DNA of 64,000 nt from Antedon mediterranea (Eukaryota; Echinodermata; Crinoidea; Comatulida; Antedonidae): positions 5,394,001 to 5,458,000 of the forward strand of contig NC_092672.1 of NCBI RefSeq assembly GCF_964355755.1. The letters run 5' to 3'. Positions 44,786 to 56,818 of the stretch are shown piece by piece. The notes below the pieces were generated by a model. The model made no database searches. It worked only from the letters and a program-made list of their open reading frames with translations, and had not been told where the DNA came from. Each line of letters opens with the position of its first letter. Within the stretch, counting starts at the first letter, position 1. A program made the position numbers and the translations under genes.

Positions 44786-47700
44786 ATCGTACCATAATCT
44801 TGTGGTCTAGGTGGTGCAACAACAGAGCTTATAATTCTGTTTTCTATTATACATGAGCGCTTGTATACATCCATAAGACCGCATATGTACAAAGCCTATA
44901 GAAAAATATAAAAATGTAATATTAATATACAGTCAGTTCATAATCTTTTATAGTAAAATAATTAATTACAATTTTGAGAAGGTACAAAGAGGCTTCTTGA
45001 TGTGGGTGAAAATTAATCAGCACAGAAGTCTTAAAACAATATTCTAGATAATAAAAGGGTGCTCCTGGCAACCCCTCCGTGTCCAGTAGGCCTACAATTA
45101 ATTCCTTGTATATTTGTATTAAAAAATTTTCGAGCCAAAAACAACAAAAAATATCGTTGGTGTACTATACAATAGGAGAACCCATGCCATTGTTGTGACA
45201 TAACTTTATTAGGTTTATGTAAACCTTATCAAATATAAGATTTCAATTTTAAAAATGTTTTAACCTCTCAAAAAATCAACCACAAATAAACAGGGTGCAA
45301 TCAAGAAAAATAACCTTTTTAACTTGCCTTGTTTTCATTGTTAACTGATCTCTTATAATTATTATTAAATTGTAGTATTGTAATTTTTATCTTCCTTCTT
45401 TTCTTAAAGGAAGACCTATTAAGATCAATTACCACTACTTACTGTGAGTAATGCTACGGCCGTACCAAGTAGACCGCCCCCTATCACATCACCAGCATGA
45501 TGCTTGTAGTCTGATACTCTAGAGAGTGCTGTTAACCAAGCCAGTGTGAATGAAATAGTTTGTAGTATGCTTCTTAATAAAGAATACCAGTCCATTTTAA
45601 AATGTAGATAAATCTGAAAGAATAAGAAAAAAATCTAGAAATGGCAGCAACAAGTATAGCTTAATTTGAATTACCATTGTAAAAACACATACTAAATATA
45701 TGAATACATGTACGATCTTATAAGTTGTCTATTATTAATTTTCTTTAAGAGTTCTATACACGAATTTGGCTGCAGACAAATAATTGTCTACTGGTCTATA
45801 TTTCAAAATTGATGAATTATTAGACCAGTCATATTTGAGGGATAAGTGTCACTTTTTGCAGAATTTATTTATTTTTTCTAGGGTAATTTTGGCTGTAGAA
45901 TACAAATATGTATGTTGATCACGACGAGGTGGGGGAATATGTTCTCCAGATGCAACTGGTCTATATTGTTATGTCCCATGTTGAAAAAGTCTGTCTTGAA
46001 AAAGTAACTAACTAAAGTAATACTAAAAAAGTCTTTACCACAAGGAATATAAATGCATAAAATGCAAATGATGCATGGCCTGATGGGAAGGATAATCTAA
46101 AAAAAGAAAAACAAAGAGAGAAGTTACTGTATATACCATTTATTTTGTGGTCTCTTTGTATTAAAATATATTTTGTGTACGTTGTCGAAACTTGTCACAT
46201 TTTAAAGGATTGAGACTCATTAAATAGATACTGTTTTATAGACAAAGACACATCATATTTAATGATGTGATTGTGAATGATCTTTCAAATATCATTACAT
46301 AATTACATAAAGTTTCAATAGCAGTACAGAAAGTTTTACAAGGTCTTTGTCTGAGAAACTACACTACTTTGCTCACAGTACCAGTACATATGAAAGCAGT
46401 ATGATTTTCTTTGTTGCTAATTTATTTTATTTTTTATGTACTGTAGCTACAAACAGATATAGATAAAGACTAGGGTTTCATTTTTAATTTTGTTTATTGG
46501 TTTGAGCATGGAGAATTTCTCCATGGTTTGAGGTAACATACAGTAACCAAACCAAAATACAGTGCTGTAAATTATTTGAGCCAATTGAGATTTGTATAAT
46601 ATTGCTTTTTTCTCCGTGATTGGTATCACAAAAGTTCGAATATGAACAGTTCTAATAATGAGCTTTGAGGAATTTTATATAATGTAAAAAAACGTTGCTA
46701 CTGTACAGTAGCCCCTTTAAGGGGGACACCTTCCGGCCCCAACAAAGTGTCTGCGGAATAGGGGTGTCCCAAAGGAGGGGTTCTACTGTGTCTAGCCATA
46801 CCTTGCATCTCTCAATTTATGCTCCGATAAGTTACCATCTCCAGTGCAATTTATGTTTTCAATGTACATAAAAGTATTGTACCCTTGAGGGCAATACTTA
46901 GCATATTCTATAGCACATGCGCTAAGAAAATGAGGTCGTAGACGTCCAATGATAAACTTGGAAGAGTCTGTTAAGGACTGATTAATGAACCCGCCAAACA
47001 TAAAGCCGCCTACGTATTTGTAGAGGGCGACAAAGTAGCCATTCAATTTTAATGTTGGGCTAATGCTCACAGTATCATATAGATATTTGGTTTGGCAACT
47101 GGATCCATGAGACTGGTATTTTACAAATAAAATTCTTTCCCATATTATAATCTGGAAAAAAGAAAATAAATTAAATTATACATTAGTATTTAAGGAATAT
47201 TCGCACCTACTAATTAAACCAATTGTCTCGTCAAATACTAACTAAATAACATTTCTAAAAGGCAGATTATAAAAGGCAGATTATAAATGCAAAATATACT
47301 GTAGGTCATTACTTAATTGTACAATTTTTAGGCCCAGTCTGATGGGTCCCCTATTTCAAAAGCCACTAGACTTATACTAAAAAACATGTATTTACCTCCA
47401 TCCTACAATATACAGTACTAGAAAACCTTTTGTTCAGAGGACACCTCTATTAGAGTACAGTACACTTTTCTTTGAAGGGCATTATTTTTTAATGGTCAAC
47501 CCCTATTTAGGGGACACTTTTGGGTCCCAAAGGTAACCCGGACCTTTGTGGGTTCTAGTGATTCTTTTTAATCAACTAAAAGCATAAGTGACATCTTTTG
47601 AGTGCCATATTCATAAGACCTTAATTTAAATTCATTCAATACTGGCATACCATCAGAAAAACATACAATTGTTTTTGTTATAAATGATATCATGCTGAAT

Positions 47701-49105
47701 TATCTGATATAAGGGAAATATAGCATAAAATAAATACTAATCCATTAGTATTCATAGAACAGGACAAACAAACTAAACCAATACTTGTAGTAGTGTTAAA
47801 GATCATTATCATTGATAATGATATATAGCCTTGGCCATTACAACTATTTTACATGAATGCACATCCACAAATGATCGCACGCAAGTCAATGGGTAATCAC
47901 CACAGTCAAATTAATACAGTAAACAAGCTGAGACTTAACCAAAATCATTGGTTAGCACTGTTTTCTAAAGAAATGCCACCTTAATTTGAAAATTTTGCAA
48001 AAATAATTACAGATTGAATGCCACCAAATATAAAGCAGAAACCTGAATGATTTAGTACATGTTAGGGATCAACAGTATTTTACTGCAGTTACTGCAGTAT
48101 CTAAATTTTTTTGTGAGGCAGTCACTGCAAACAAGTGTCACCCCAAAAAGCTTGCTAAATAATTGGTTAAAGGTTCAAGTGTAAATGTATGAGAACATAG
48201 AGTTAATTTAAGTATCTCCATGATGAGATTGAAGTAACTGCAGTAGAATTTTGAAATAATCCCTACAAACACAATTAGAAGCTCAATGTAATTCTAAGCT
48301 CTGTCTACACTATCAAATTTTATGTGACAAAAAAAATTATCATGTGTCATTATCACAACCATATTTGGGCACATCACACTTTTTTGGTCAAACTAGTTGG
48401 ATAGTGTAGACAGAGCTTTAGCTAAAGCACATACTGATATTATAGGTACGAGTCCACCGACGACAACTAACACCGTTGAAGAAATTGTATCTGGCTTGTA
48501 CGGATAGCGCACACTATGATCATCGCAGTAGAAGCCACGTTGATATGGTGTAGCAGATAAGTTGAGAATGGCTGCAGGAAGAACAACTGAAAGACAAAAA
48601 GATATTAAATATGTAGTTCTCTAGTACCTGTTATAAAAGCTGAATTTGAATGAATAAGATTTTAAAGACTGAGCTCTACTAAAACTTGGTTCCAAGAGCA
48701 TACAGCTTTATTAGCAGGTGTAAACATAAGAATATCAAATCATAGTTCATGTTATTTTATGTCTATTGCTCCAGTCATCTGGGGCAACCTCTCCTTCACT
48801 TTCCTTCCACAGATCCTTAACAGAGCCGTAGCCACCAGTACATGTTGGTAAGGTTTCAACCTGACCACTGTTTCCACTGAGGCCTTTGACAACCCCGTGG
48901 ATTATTTCCTTATCTTGTGAAAACCGTACCACTTGTGGCTACACCACAGCTTAACAGAGGTTTGCGTAAGATTCCAGTAATCTTATAATAAGTATTGCAT
49001 TCATATATTTTTTGGAAATTAATGAAGTACTAACTTACCTAAAACTGCAATAAAGATGTCTAGAGGGATCTTAAACTTCAGCTTTATACCGCTGATGCTA
49101 TCCAT
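44743..49105 (-). CDS. Phospholipid phosphatase paralogue (PAP2/LPP family), 6 exons, 316 aa
   Basis: Second lipid phosphate phosphatase, convergent with the gene at 33353-38504. Exons, from the start: 49105-49039, 48586-48435, 47151-46802, 46096-46039, 45613-45443 and 44895-44743. The catalytic motifs are intact: K138-x6-R145-P146 (KFIIGRLRP), PSGH at 194-197, and S240-R241-x5-H247-x3-D251. The segment GGFINQSLTDSSKFIIGRLR is closer to the vertebrate PLPP1-3 pattern than its neighbour's equivalent. Exons 1 (67 bp) and 4 (58 bp) are equal in size in the two genes, and all intron phases agree. The C-terminal tail RSCIIENRIISSVVAPPRP differs completely from the paralogue's. The last codons come from a minisatellite unit. 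Confidence 0.93.
46700..46795 (-). repeat. Dispersed GGGGACACC-type repeat, copy 1
   Basis: Contains TTAAGGGGGACACCTTCCGG and CCCAAAGGAGGGGTTCTACTG. It is related in words to 47420-47570 and directly precedes the donor side of phosphatase exon 3. Confidence 0.5.
47420..47570 (+). repeat. Dispersed GGGGACACC-type repeat, copy 2
   Basis: AGAGGACACCTCTATTAGAG is followed by CCCTATTTAGGGGACACTTT and GGGTCCCAAAGGTAACC: short repeated modules of the form N-GGACAC with local palindromes. The family is unnamed. Confidence 0.5.
48297..48418. mobile_element. Foldback MITE, copy 9
   Basis: Member of the family at 62562-62726 with both arms and TA on both sides. It ends 17 bases beyond the donor of phosphatase exon 2 (minus strand). 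Confidence 0.85.
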
Positions 49106-51683
49106 ATTTCAGGTGTACTATTCAAATAATAAAAGAATAGTTTTATCTTAAAGAAAATCGCTGAGAGTAAATGATGAAAAAATGTTATGAGAACTTCCAA
49201 CAAAAGAACCACTTAAGTCATGGTCCAGAGAATATTATTGAAAGGATGTAAGCATGTGAATACTGTTCTCGCATAATATCAATATTTAAACCTACTATAG
49301 GTGGGAGAAACCATTATTGTGTGGGTGATACAACATTATATAAACAAGTATAACAAGTATAAATGTTTAAAGCTCAGGTACAGGCATGAATTTTAAATAT
49401 AATATTTGGTTAATTGTACATAAATCAAATATTTGTAACAGAAATCAAGACGAAAAAACATGAATTTCCCTTAATATGGTCAAATACAAAATTTGGCCAA
49501 ATTCTTCCATAAAAACCAGGAAGACTTTTTTTCAGTAGTTAGGTAGTTAAGCTAATGTAATAACATGTCTTGTGACTCCCTAGACGATGAAAAAAGGTGG
49601 TGGATATACGGTGGATAATTTTTGCTATAGCATGAAAATAAAAATCTGAAGTTGAATAAAAATATCAGAAATGTAATATTCAAGTTATAATACCTATATT
49701 TAGTCATCTGATAACTTTTTTTACCACACCGTTTATTTTTCATAGCTTTACAAAATTTGTGTATAAAAGAATAGAGATTTTACTTTGTAATTTGAACTAT
49801 TGAACTGATAAGAAAGTGCTTATTTTTAACAAGCTCGTGTAACACAAATAAAATCCCAAAAATTATGAAACATAGGGGAAACTATAGATCGATAATTATT
49901 GGAATGTATGATCAATAGAAATTTTTTGCCCGCACCTGGCCTTTAAAACCATTGTTGGTAGGGCTATATAACAATGAATCACCAATAAATTGATAACAAA
50001 TATCGAAAAACTAAAATAATAAATGTAACTTTATAAATTACTGTAAAGTGTAAGATGTTCAGGATTAGTTGATCAGTTAAGAATTAAAATATGTACTACT
50101 GTAATATAATGTTATCACAAGATGCAATATCTTATGTCTCAAATATTTATTGTTTAGGATTATTTAAAATAATACTGGGAAGAAATTGTGCTGGGTGGTG
50201 TTAGTCGTGCCCTATAAATCAAAGACCTAATTTTCTGAAGATATATTTTCTATGAAGAACGATGAAAAAAGATTTTATTGAATTGAATTGAAATTTATAT
50301 TTATACTGGGTAACCTCTTCAGTCAAAGACTGGTCTCCCAGAGGGCCCAGTTGGTGATCAGTGGCTGTGATGTACTAATACACCGGGGTAACCCCCTACT
50401 CGTCTCGAAAGATGTACTAGGTTCTTTAAAGTGCACACGAGCTAGATGTGTACACTGGACCTACGGTTTATAGTCCTTATCCGAGAAGACTCGTTCTACC
50501 ACCAGAACCATGGAGCGAGTGAGCCTCGAACCCTTGCCGATGTTATGGCTACGTAATTACGGTTCCACTGTCTTAACCGCTCGGCCACTCACTCACTCCC
50601 GTTTTAATTACAAATTGAGTAGATGGTAGTAGAAAAAATGAAATGTTGAACTAATTTTTTGTAAAGTATAAAAAATCATAAAATAAAACACAAGTTTTGG
50701 TAAAATTGTAGGCCATAGTCCTGTACACATAAAAATAGAGAAAAGAAAATAATTACCGGTATACACCAATACGTATTAGCCTTGTTTAGACACCCTGATA
50801 TGGAATTGGAACAACTTTAAAGGGCTGGTCCATGACAATCACCGGATATTTGAGAATATATTATTTTTACTTTAAAAGTATTTTTCTCAAAATTGAAACA
50901 TATTTACGAATTGTGTTCAAACATAGAGATATTATACAGTATATCTCTATGGTTCAAAGTACAGTACAATTAAATAGTTCATACAAATTTATACAGTCAT
51001 AAAAAAGACAAATTATAGACTGAAAGTGTTTATAGGCTGGCTATAAATCTAAATTTTGTTGCAAGTTTTTATAATAAAAAAGTTTCCTGCCGGCATCTTA
51101 AAGAGAAGCTCTTAATAAAAAGTTATGAGTCAGACTCATTTCATAGCTAAAAAATAGGCTTACCAATATTATAATTTAGATCAAAGATAGTCTGTCTGGG
51201 CAATTAATAAACTAGTGCCCAAACTAACCTGGTGGCTGTACTCTAGTTTAGTTCCAACTCATTGACTTTTTGGGGTTCCCTGTTTGGAGCTGCTTGACAG
51301 AGCCTCCAGGCAAAATGAAAGGAAACCCCGGAAATTGACAATAATCCAAAATAAACAAAGAAGTAGAATGTTCCACTTTTGTAATGGGTTTAGTTTAGAT
51401 GCGATAAACTTGATTGAAAAAAATAACTAATTATCTAAATTTGTTATGAGTTAGTTTTTATTACCTTAAGGTTTAGTATAATGTTTCATTTTGATTTCAA
51501 TATCTAATCAATGGTTGTTATGAATTAAATATCAAGATGTATTCATTTGAATCTGTTATCCGGTTGAATATTAGTGGAACAGTCGAGCGCGAAATTTTAA
51601 CTGACAAACACGCCCGATACCGATTTAACAAAAAGAGTCGGCGAAAAAAAAATTGAAAACAAGTATTTTTATCCCAGAAAAAG
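49106..51683. other. Intergenic region between divergent genes, with a SINE
   Basis: Both flanking genes read outward, so their promoters lie here. The sequence is AT-rich; the only strong feature is the SINE at 50230-50605. The ORFs around 49552-49743 and 50288-50473 are not convincing. Confidence 0.5.
50230..50605 (-). mobile_element. tRNA-derived SINE with a Nin-DC-like conserved domain
   Basis: On the minus strand it starts near 50605 with a tRNA-like head (GTGGCCGAGCGGTTAAGACA as A box, GGTTCGAGGC as B box) of the Ser/Leu type. The body, read on plus, contains AGGTTCTTTAAAGTGCACAC and ACACTGGACCTACGGTTTAT, with TCCTTATCCGAGAAGACTCG beyond. From memory this resembles the Nin-DC module of metazoan SINEs; the family call needs an alignment. 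The other end is A/T-rich (repeated GAATTGAATTGAAA on plus). Confidence 0.65.
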
Positions 51684-54051
51684 ATGGACTATTACAACGC
51701 AGGAAATATTGATTTAGTTTCTTTCAAACAAGGACAACAAGATCTTCTCAATATGTCAGAATGTTCAGACGACGCTGCTGCAATTTTACCTGCATCTGGC
51801 CAGAGAAAACCGTCTTCAAAACGAGAACCCCTCAGACGAATGAACTCGGGCGGTAGGCTTAGAAACGTTAAGAAGGCATGGGGCGATCTTAAATCGGTGA
51901 GACAATATTCATTGCTAGCCTACTACTACGGCTGGGCCTAGGCCCTCTGCTAGCCTATCTATTAGAATTTCCTAAAAGGGAAAACCTGCTGATGGTAGGC
52001 TGGGTAGGCCTAACTGAACTAGGCCTAGCTAGGCCAGGCACAAGAGATGAATATAATAATATCATATCAATATCATGATGATGGATATAGATAGCCTAGC
52101 TAGCCTATGTCATTGACTTTGTCAGTATTCAATATTATTATTATTATTATTTATTAAATATTAATTAATGTCAACAACATGTCAACACTAAAAATTTGCA
52201 AGGCAATTTTTGGAAATTTTCAGTAGCCTAGAAATCTAGGCCTACTTACTAGTAGGCCTAGGCCTAGCTATAAAATAAAAAAAAAATTAATTAAAAAAAA
52301 ATTGTACTAGTAGTAGGCTAGGCCTAGCCTAAGCCTAAATTACAATTTACTTTGAAATCTTAAATAAAGGATAACAAATTATTTTAAAAAAACATAACAT
52401 GTCTTATAATATTAATTTTATAAATAAGTGCTCTTATCAATTAATGAATGTTCTATTTTTTATTTAGAAAATTAAAATTCCGGGAAAAGGAACAAAGCAC
52501 TCAAAATGGAATGTTCCTCAACACACCAAAACACCTGAATGTCCCCCACAAGTACTCAGAACGCCAAGGTCGATGACAAAGCAACGATTGTTAGACATAG
52601 CATACAGTCCAGACTTCTTCAGGACTCCGGAGCATTGTAGAATCTATCGTAGTTCAAAAACACCAGGAACCGAACAAAGCGAATTCCTGCGGAGATCAGT
52701 TCGTATTGCAAACCGAACCCCAACACCATCTTCTGTAAAGTCACGGAGAAGAAGCGTGAAACCGAGAAGGTACTAAGATAACATATGATACAGAAAACTT
52801 TGGGATGTCCCCTAACTATTTTCATAATGCATATATTTTACTTAGTATTAACTTTGTGAGAGATTGTTATGCTAGCGTAAGAATTCCATCTTCAGGAGTA
52901 ATAAGTTAGTAATAATAAGCAGGGAAAAATTTCATTAAAAAAATTTGTTTAGCAATATTGCTAATCAAACTGATTTTTAAGTCGAGAAACATAGTTTTGT
53001 ATTGTATTTTTTGCTACACAATTTTTAAAATGTGTAGCAATAAGGTTTTTTTGTATAGCTTTTTGCTATGCTACACTGGCGAAAATGTTCCCTGATAAGT
53101 ATTTCTAGAGAACACTTCGCCACCAAATAAACAATCAACACATTCTCAATTATTTTATTTCTTTTTTTTGTACCACAAACCTCACTAGTTTTTTTTCTCA
53201 TTGTCTATATAAAACAAAAGAAAATAATATTAATACATTCATACCATCTTGATGCTTTATTGTTTTATTCAGAATTGAAGCCACGAAAGATTTGAACCAG
53301 GAAGTGAATGATGTAGTTCGAATGACACGCACCATGACAACCATGTCGTCTGCTGTTGATTGCTATAAAGGAATGGCACAGGGATTGCGTGATTCCATCG
53401 AGAAAAATGAAATGTAATTTACAAAAATTCCTCTTTAATAGTTACAATATGAATAAGTGACTAAACATATAAATACTGGTATTTAATATTGAAAGTGTAA
53501 TGCTCATGTTAATTGTATAACCCACTATACAACCCCTGGGAGAGGTGTGTCTTTTACAAATAATAATAAATAAAATAAAAATATGACGACACAGGGATGC
53601 GCCAAAAAACCTAGATGGTATGTCACATCAATGAACAATGGTGTGTCAATGTCCGTCACTTTACCACCCACCATATGAACAACATGGTCACAATGCGTCT
53701 AAATGGGTGCATCATGATCACCTATAGGTAAGTCACTTTTTTTACGCAAGGGTGTGTGTGTCGATGGGTGTGTCATGGTTTTCATATATGGTATCACGCA
53801 CACATAGACAATTGACATACTTCTCCCGGGGGTCGTATAGTGGGTCATACAATTAAGAAGTGCATAATTTAACTATACCATTTAAACTAATTCCTTAATA
53901 AACTATAATTCCTCCATGACTATACTAAGTATGTTATACAAATATTTACATTTTTAGCTCATCTGTTCAAGATACAAGTGCTGATGGAACAGACAAAAAG
54001 GAGGCCAAAGGAAGAAAGAAGAAGCAAAACACTCCACCAAAGGCCAAATAA
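51684..54051 (+). CDS. Unrecognised basic TP-rich protein, possibly a mitotic regulator (4 exons, 249 aa)
   Basis: Exons 51684-51896, 52468-52769, 53273-53413 and 53958-54051 join in frame with GT-AG borders; an AATAAA follows at 54292-54297. The protein is strongly basic. Seen in order: an acidic or polar N-terminus, SSKREPLRRMNSGGRLRNVK, a helix KKAWGDLKSKI, then a long Pro/Arg-rich stretch with seven or eight SP/TP sites (KTPE, RTPR, YSPD, RTPE, KTPG, RTPTP, NTPP). RRSVRIANRTPTP and SRRRSVKPRR follow. A helical segment comes next (LNQEVNDVVRMTRTM), then a Lys-rich tail GRKKKQNTPPKAK. CDK-type sites plus basic motifs suggest a cell-cycle nuclear protein. I see only a faint resemblance to PIMREG/FAM64A and would not assign it. 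Confidence 0.7.
51925..52335. repeat. TAGGCCTA-rich tract in intron 1
   Basis: TAGGCCTAGG and related words are frequent from about 30 bases after the exon 1 donor, around short AT-rich runs. Confidence 0.65.
52920..53094 (-). mobile_element. hAT-like MITE, intact copy
   Basis: 175 bp with termini CAGGGAAAAATTTC and GAAAATGTTCCCTG. ATAAG is found on both sides (52915-52919, 53095-53099); a hAT element would normally show 8 bp, so the superfamily is tentative. It is the inverted counterpart of 24308-24482. Intron 2 of the 249-aa gene. Confidence 0.8.
53509..53857. mobile_element. Long-armed foldback MITE in intron 3
   Basis: The left arm TTAATTGTATAACCCACTAT pairs with the right arm ATAGTGGGTCATACAATTAA. 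Beyond these, ACAACCCCTGGGAGA pairs with TCTCCCGGGGGTCGT. The inside is rich in GGTGTGTC and GTCA words. No ORF; target duplication not resolved. Confidence 0.75.
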
Positions 54052-55446
54052 ATCATCCAAATACCTGTCTACAGATGCCACTAACATTATCTAGAAAAAA
54101 ACAAGAAACTCACATTTTCATGCAAGTAGACTGAAATCTAACGTGGGGGTTGGTGGGGGTGTGAGGAATTGTTTACTTATTTAACAATAATTCTGACTGA
54201 CTGAGAATCTTCTAATCTAAAAAAAATATTTGATTCTGTTTTGATATTTTCATCTGTTTTAATATTTATTTTTTTTAATTCTCAAATGAATAATAAAATA
54301 AATAATTCTCCCAAAAATGTACAGATTTTTAAATCAATTTTTATTCAATTTAGATATTTTAAAAATTGTTTATATTATTTATTTTAACAAATTTATTAGA
54401 ATTACAGTAATAATATACATCAGACTGGGGATAATTTACTATGTGTATGAATTTAATGTAAAATTTATATATTTTTTCTATAAAGATTTTTATTTTGTCT
54501 TTCAAATAAGCTCAGAGGGTTCATTGAAACAATTTGTAATAAGTTGACGTTCCGAATGTCTGTTTTCAAAAGAGCATGTTTTGTATTTTTAAAACTAATA
54601 CATTTATATGTACTGTAAAAACAGTAATAACTAAATATGTATTTTATTTTTAATACCGGAAAAATATGTAGCTAATTAATAGTAATAGTATCATAAATAA
54701 CACATTTCACTAATATCCTGGACATTGCTTCTCAACTACTCTATTAAAATTTATGTATTAATAAAAATGATACATTACACACAAACAAAACAATTAAAAA
54801 GCTAAATGGTGGAAAATTACTTTTTCTATTTTAAAGAAAGATACTAATGATTGGAATATGTGGAGTGGAGTCTTTAGAACCAGTGGTTTTTTCTTGCCAA
54901 AAAATATTTAAGCCTCCCAAGTTTCGTTTGCATGTTTAAACAAAACATATAAAAAAAATTGCAACTCAAATGTATGATGCATTGCTTGTTTATATTTAAC
55001 TCATTTTGAGAGCTTTTTGCATAATTCATCTATTGTCGAACTAACATGCATGTATATGATCTAATCATTTGGTTATATGGATAATAATAAAATACAATTT
55101 AAACATATGCTAAAAGAAAAAAAAGAGAAATAACAATTTATTTTTCTAACTCAACTAAAAATACTGGTATATGTTCATTTGCCATTGACTTAAAATTTAG
55201 TTAAAAAAAAGCATATTAAATGTTCTTGAATTGTAGTTGGAATAGGTTGAAAGGATCTAAAGTTTTTTGTGTTTAGGTTTTCAATTAGGAAATCCTGGAA
55301 AGTTGGTGTCCGGTTAAAAGTCCTTGAATTTTAATTTTCGAAAATGTATATGATATACTGTATGCATGAACAAAACTTTATTTAATTTTCTGGTTTAGGA
55401 AATCCTAGAATGTGTCCGGGGAGAATAGTTCAATTTCAATTGCTTA

Positions 55447-55602
55447 AAGCTTTGTCTACACAAACTTTGTAACAAAAAAATGTGATGTGCCCAAATATGG
55501 AAGTGATATGCACAAATATAGTATGCTATGACATCATCATGTCCATATATGGGCACATCACATTTTTTTGTCCCATAAAGTTTGATAGTGTAGACAGAGC
55601 TT
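55447..55602. mobile_element. Foldback MITE, copy 10
   Basis: Full-length member of the family at 62562-62726, with TA on both sides. Only 32 bases separate it from copy 11. Confidence 0.85.
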
Positions 55603-55634
55603 TAGTGAATACTCAAGGGTTTTTGAAAAATCTA

Positions 55635-55782
55635 AAGCTCTGTTTACACTATCAAACTTTATGTGACTAAAAAATGTGATGTGCCTATTATATGGACACG
55701 ATGACATCATATCACTACTACCATATTTGGGCACATCACACACTTCTTTTGTCAAACTAGTTTGATAATGTAGACAGAGCTT
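55635..55782. mobile_element. Foldback MITE, copy 11
   Basis: Member of the same family in the opposite internal orientation to copy 10. The left TA is kept and the right one has changed. Confidence 0.82.
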
Positions 55783-56722
55783 TTGAATGTTGCATGCAGT
55801 ATCAGGAAAAAGCCCTGAAGTTTGTATGAACTTTGTTTGTGTCAGGTTTATTTGAAAAAATCTTGGGAATTTCAGTAAAATAACCATTATAATTTGGTTC
55901 AGTGTATATGAACCTATTATATAATTAATACAGTATTACGGTAATAATATTATGTTAGTACCTAAATATTCAGGTTATGTTTAATTATTATAAATTTGTT
56001 ATATAATTTTATCATAATTAATAAATGCTGTAATGTAAGTGGTATATTAGATTACTGTAGGATTATAGTAATGGATTGGCGATATCATTCACACTGTGGT
56101 CTCATGTCATTTTAATTACTTTAGTATGACATAATACCATTCTCGTACATAATTGTTGTACGAGAAGGGAAGAGAGAAAACAACAAACGAAACATTTTAA
56201 TTACAGTAATCAATACTGTATTATTATTTTCTATTGTAAAATATTTTGTGCATGTTTTATGTATTGCAATATATCATTTTTTATTAAATTTTTAAATGCG
56301 AGTTTTCAATTGTGTGTTTTTTGTTAGAAAATCTTTTTCATGGCTCACTGTTGCAAAAGTTACTATACTCAGAAGAAATTAGTAAAATATGTGTCACTGA
56401 CCTATATTTTTGTTGAAGCTGGCTTCCTGTACACAGTGGGGACAACACTTTTTTTTATTACAGTACAGCATATATTGTTATACACTGTTAGTTGTCTTTG
56501 TTATAGCTTTGTACATATTATATATAATTTTAACTTCCCATAATAAGTTATATTATACACAGACATGGCTAGTACGAAAGGATATACATTTTTTGGTGAG
56601 ATAAAATATCTCCTGGAAAACTATGTACAGCAATAATAATGTTATAGTAAAATGGCAAATAGATATTTGATGACTAAAAATGAAAAAAATATATATTTAT
56701 TATTATTTTATTTAGTTGAGAT

Positions 56723-56818
56723 GGGTGTCAACTAAATAAAAATTTTTAAAAACTAAGATATCTTTAGTTTTCTAGATCACTAAAGAGGATATCTTAGGTC
56801 TTAGTTTTCTAGACACCC
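56723..56818. mobile_element. 96-bp inverted-repeat element with a 9-bp target duplication
   Basis: The ends GGGTGTC and GACACCC are mirrored, and inner arms AAAACTAAGATATC and GATATCTTAGGTCTTAGTTTT also pair. AGTTGAGAT flanks exactly on both sides (56714-56722 and 56819-56827). A 9-bp duplication suggests a Mutator-like or related transposase, but the class is inference. Confidence 0.8.

Noticed and set aside
55558-55887. ORF of 109 residues on minus
   Set aside because: It covers MITE copies 10 and 11 and repeats the same translated arm twice; not a gene.
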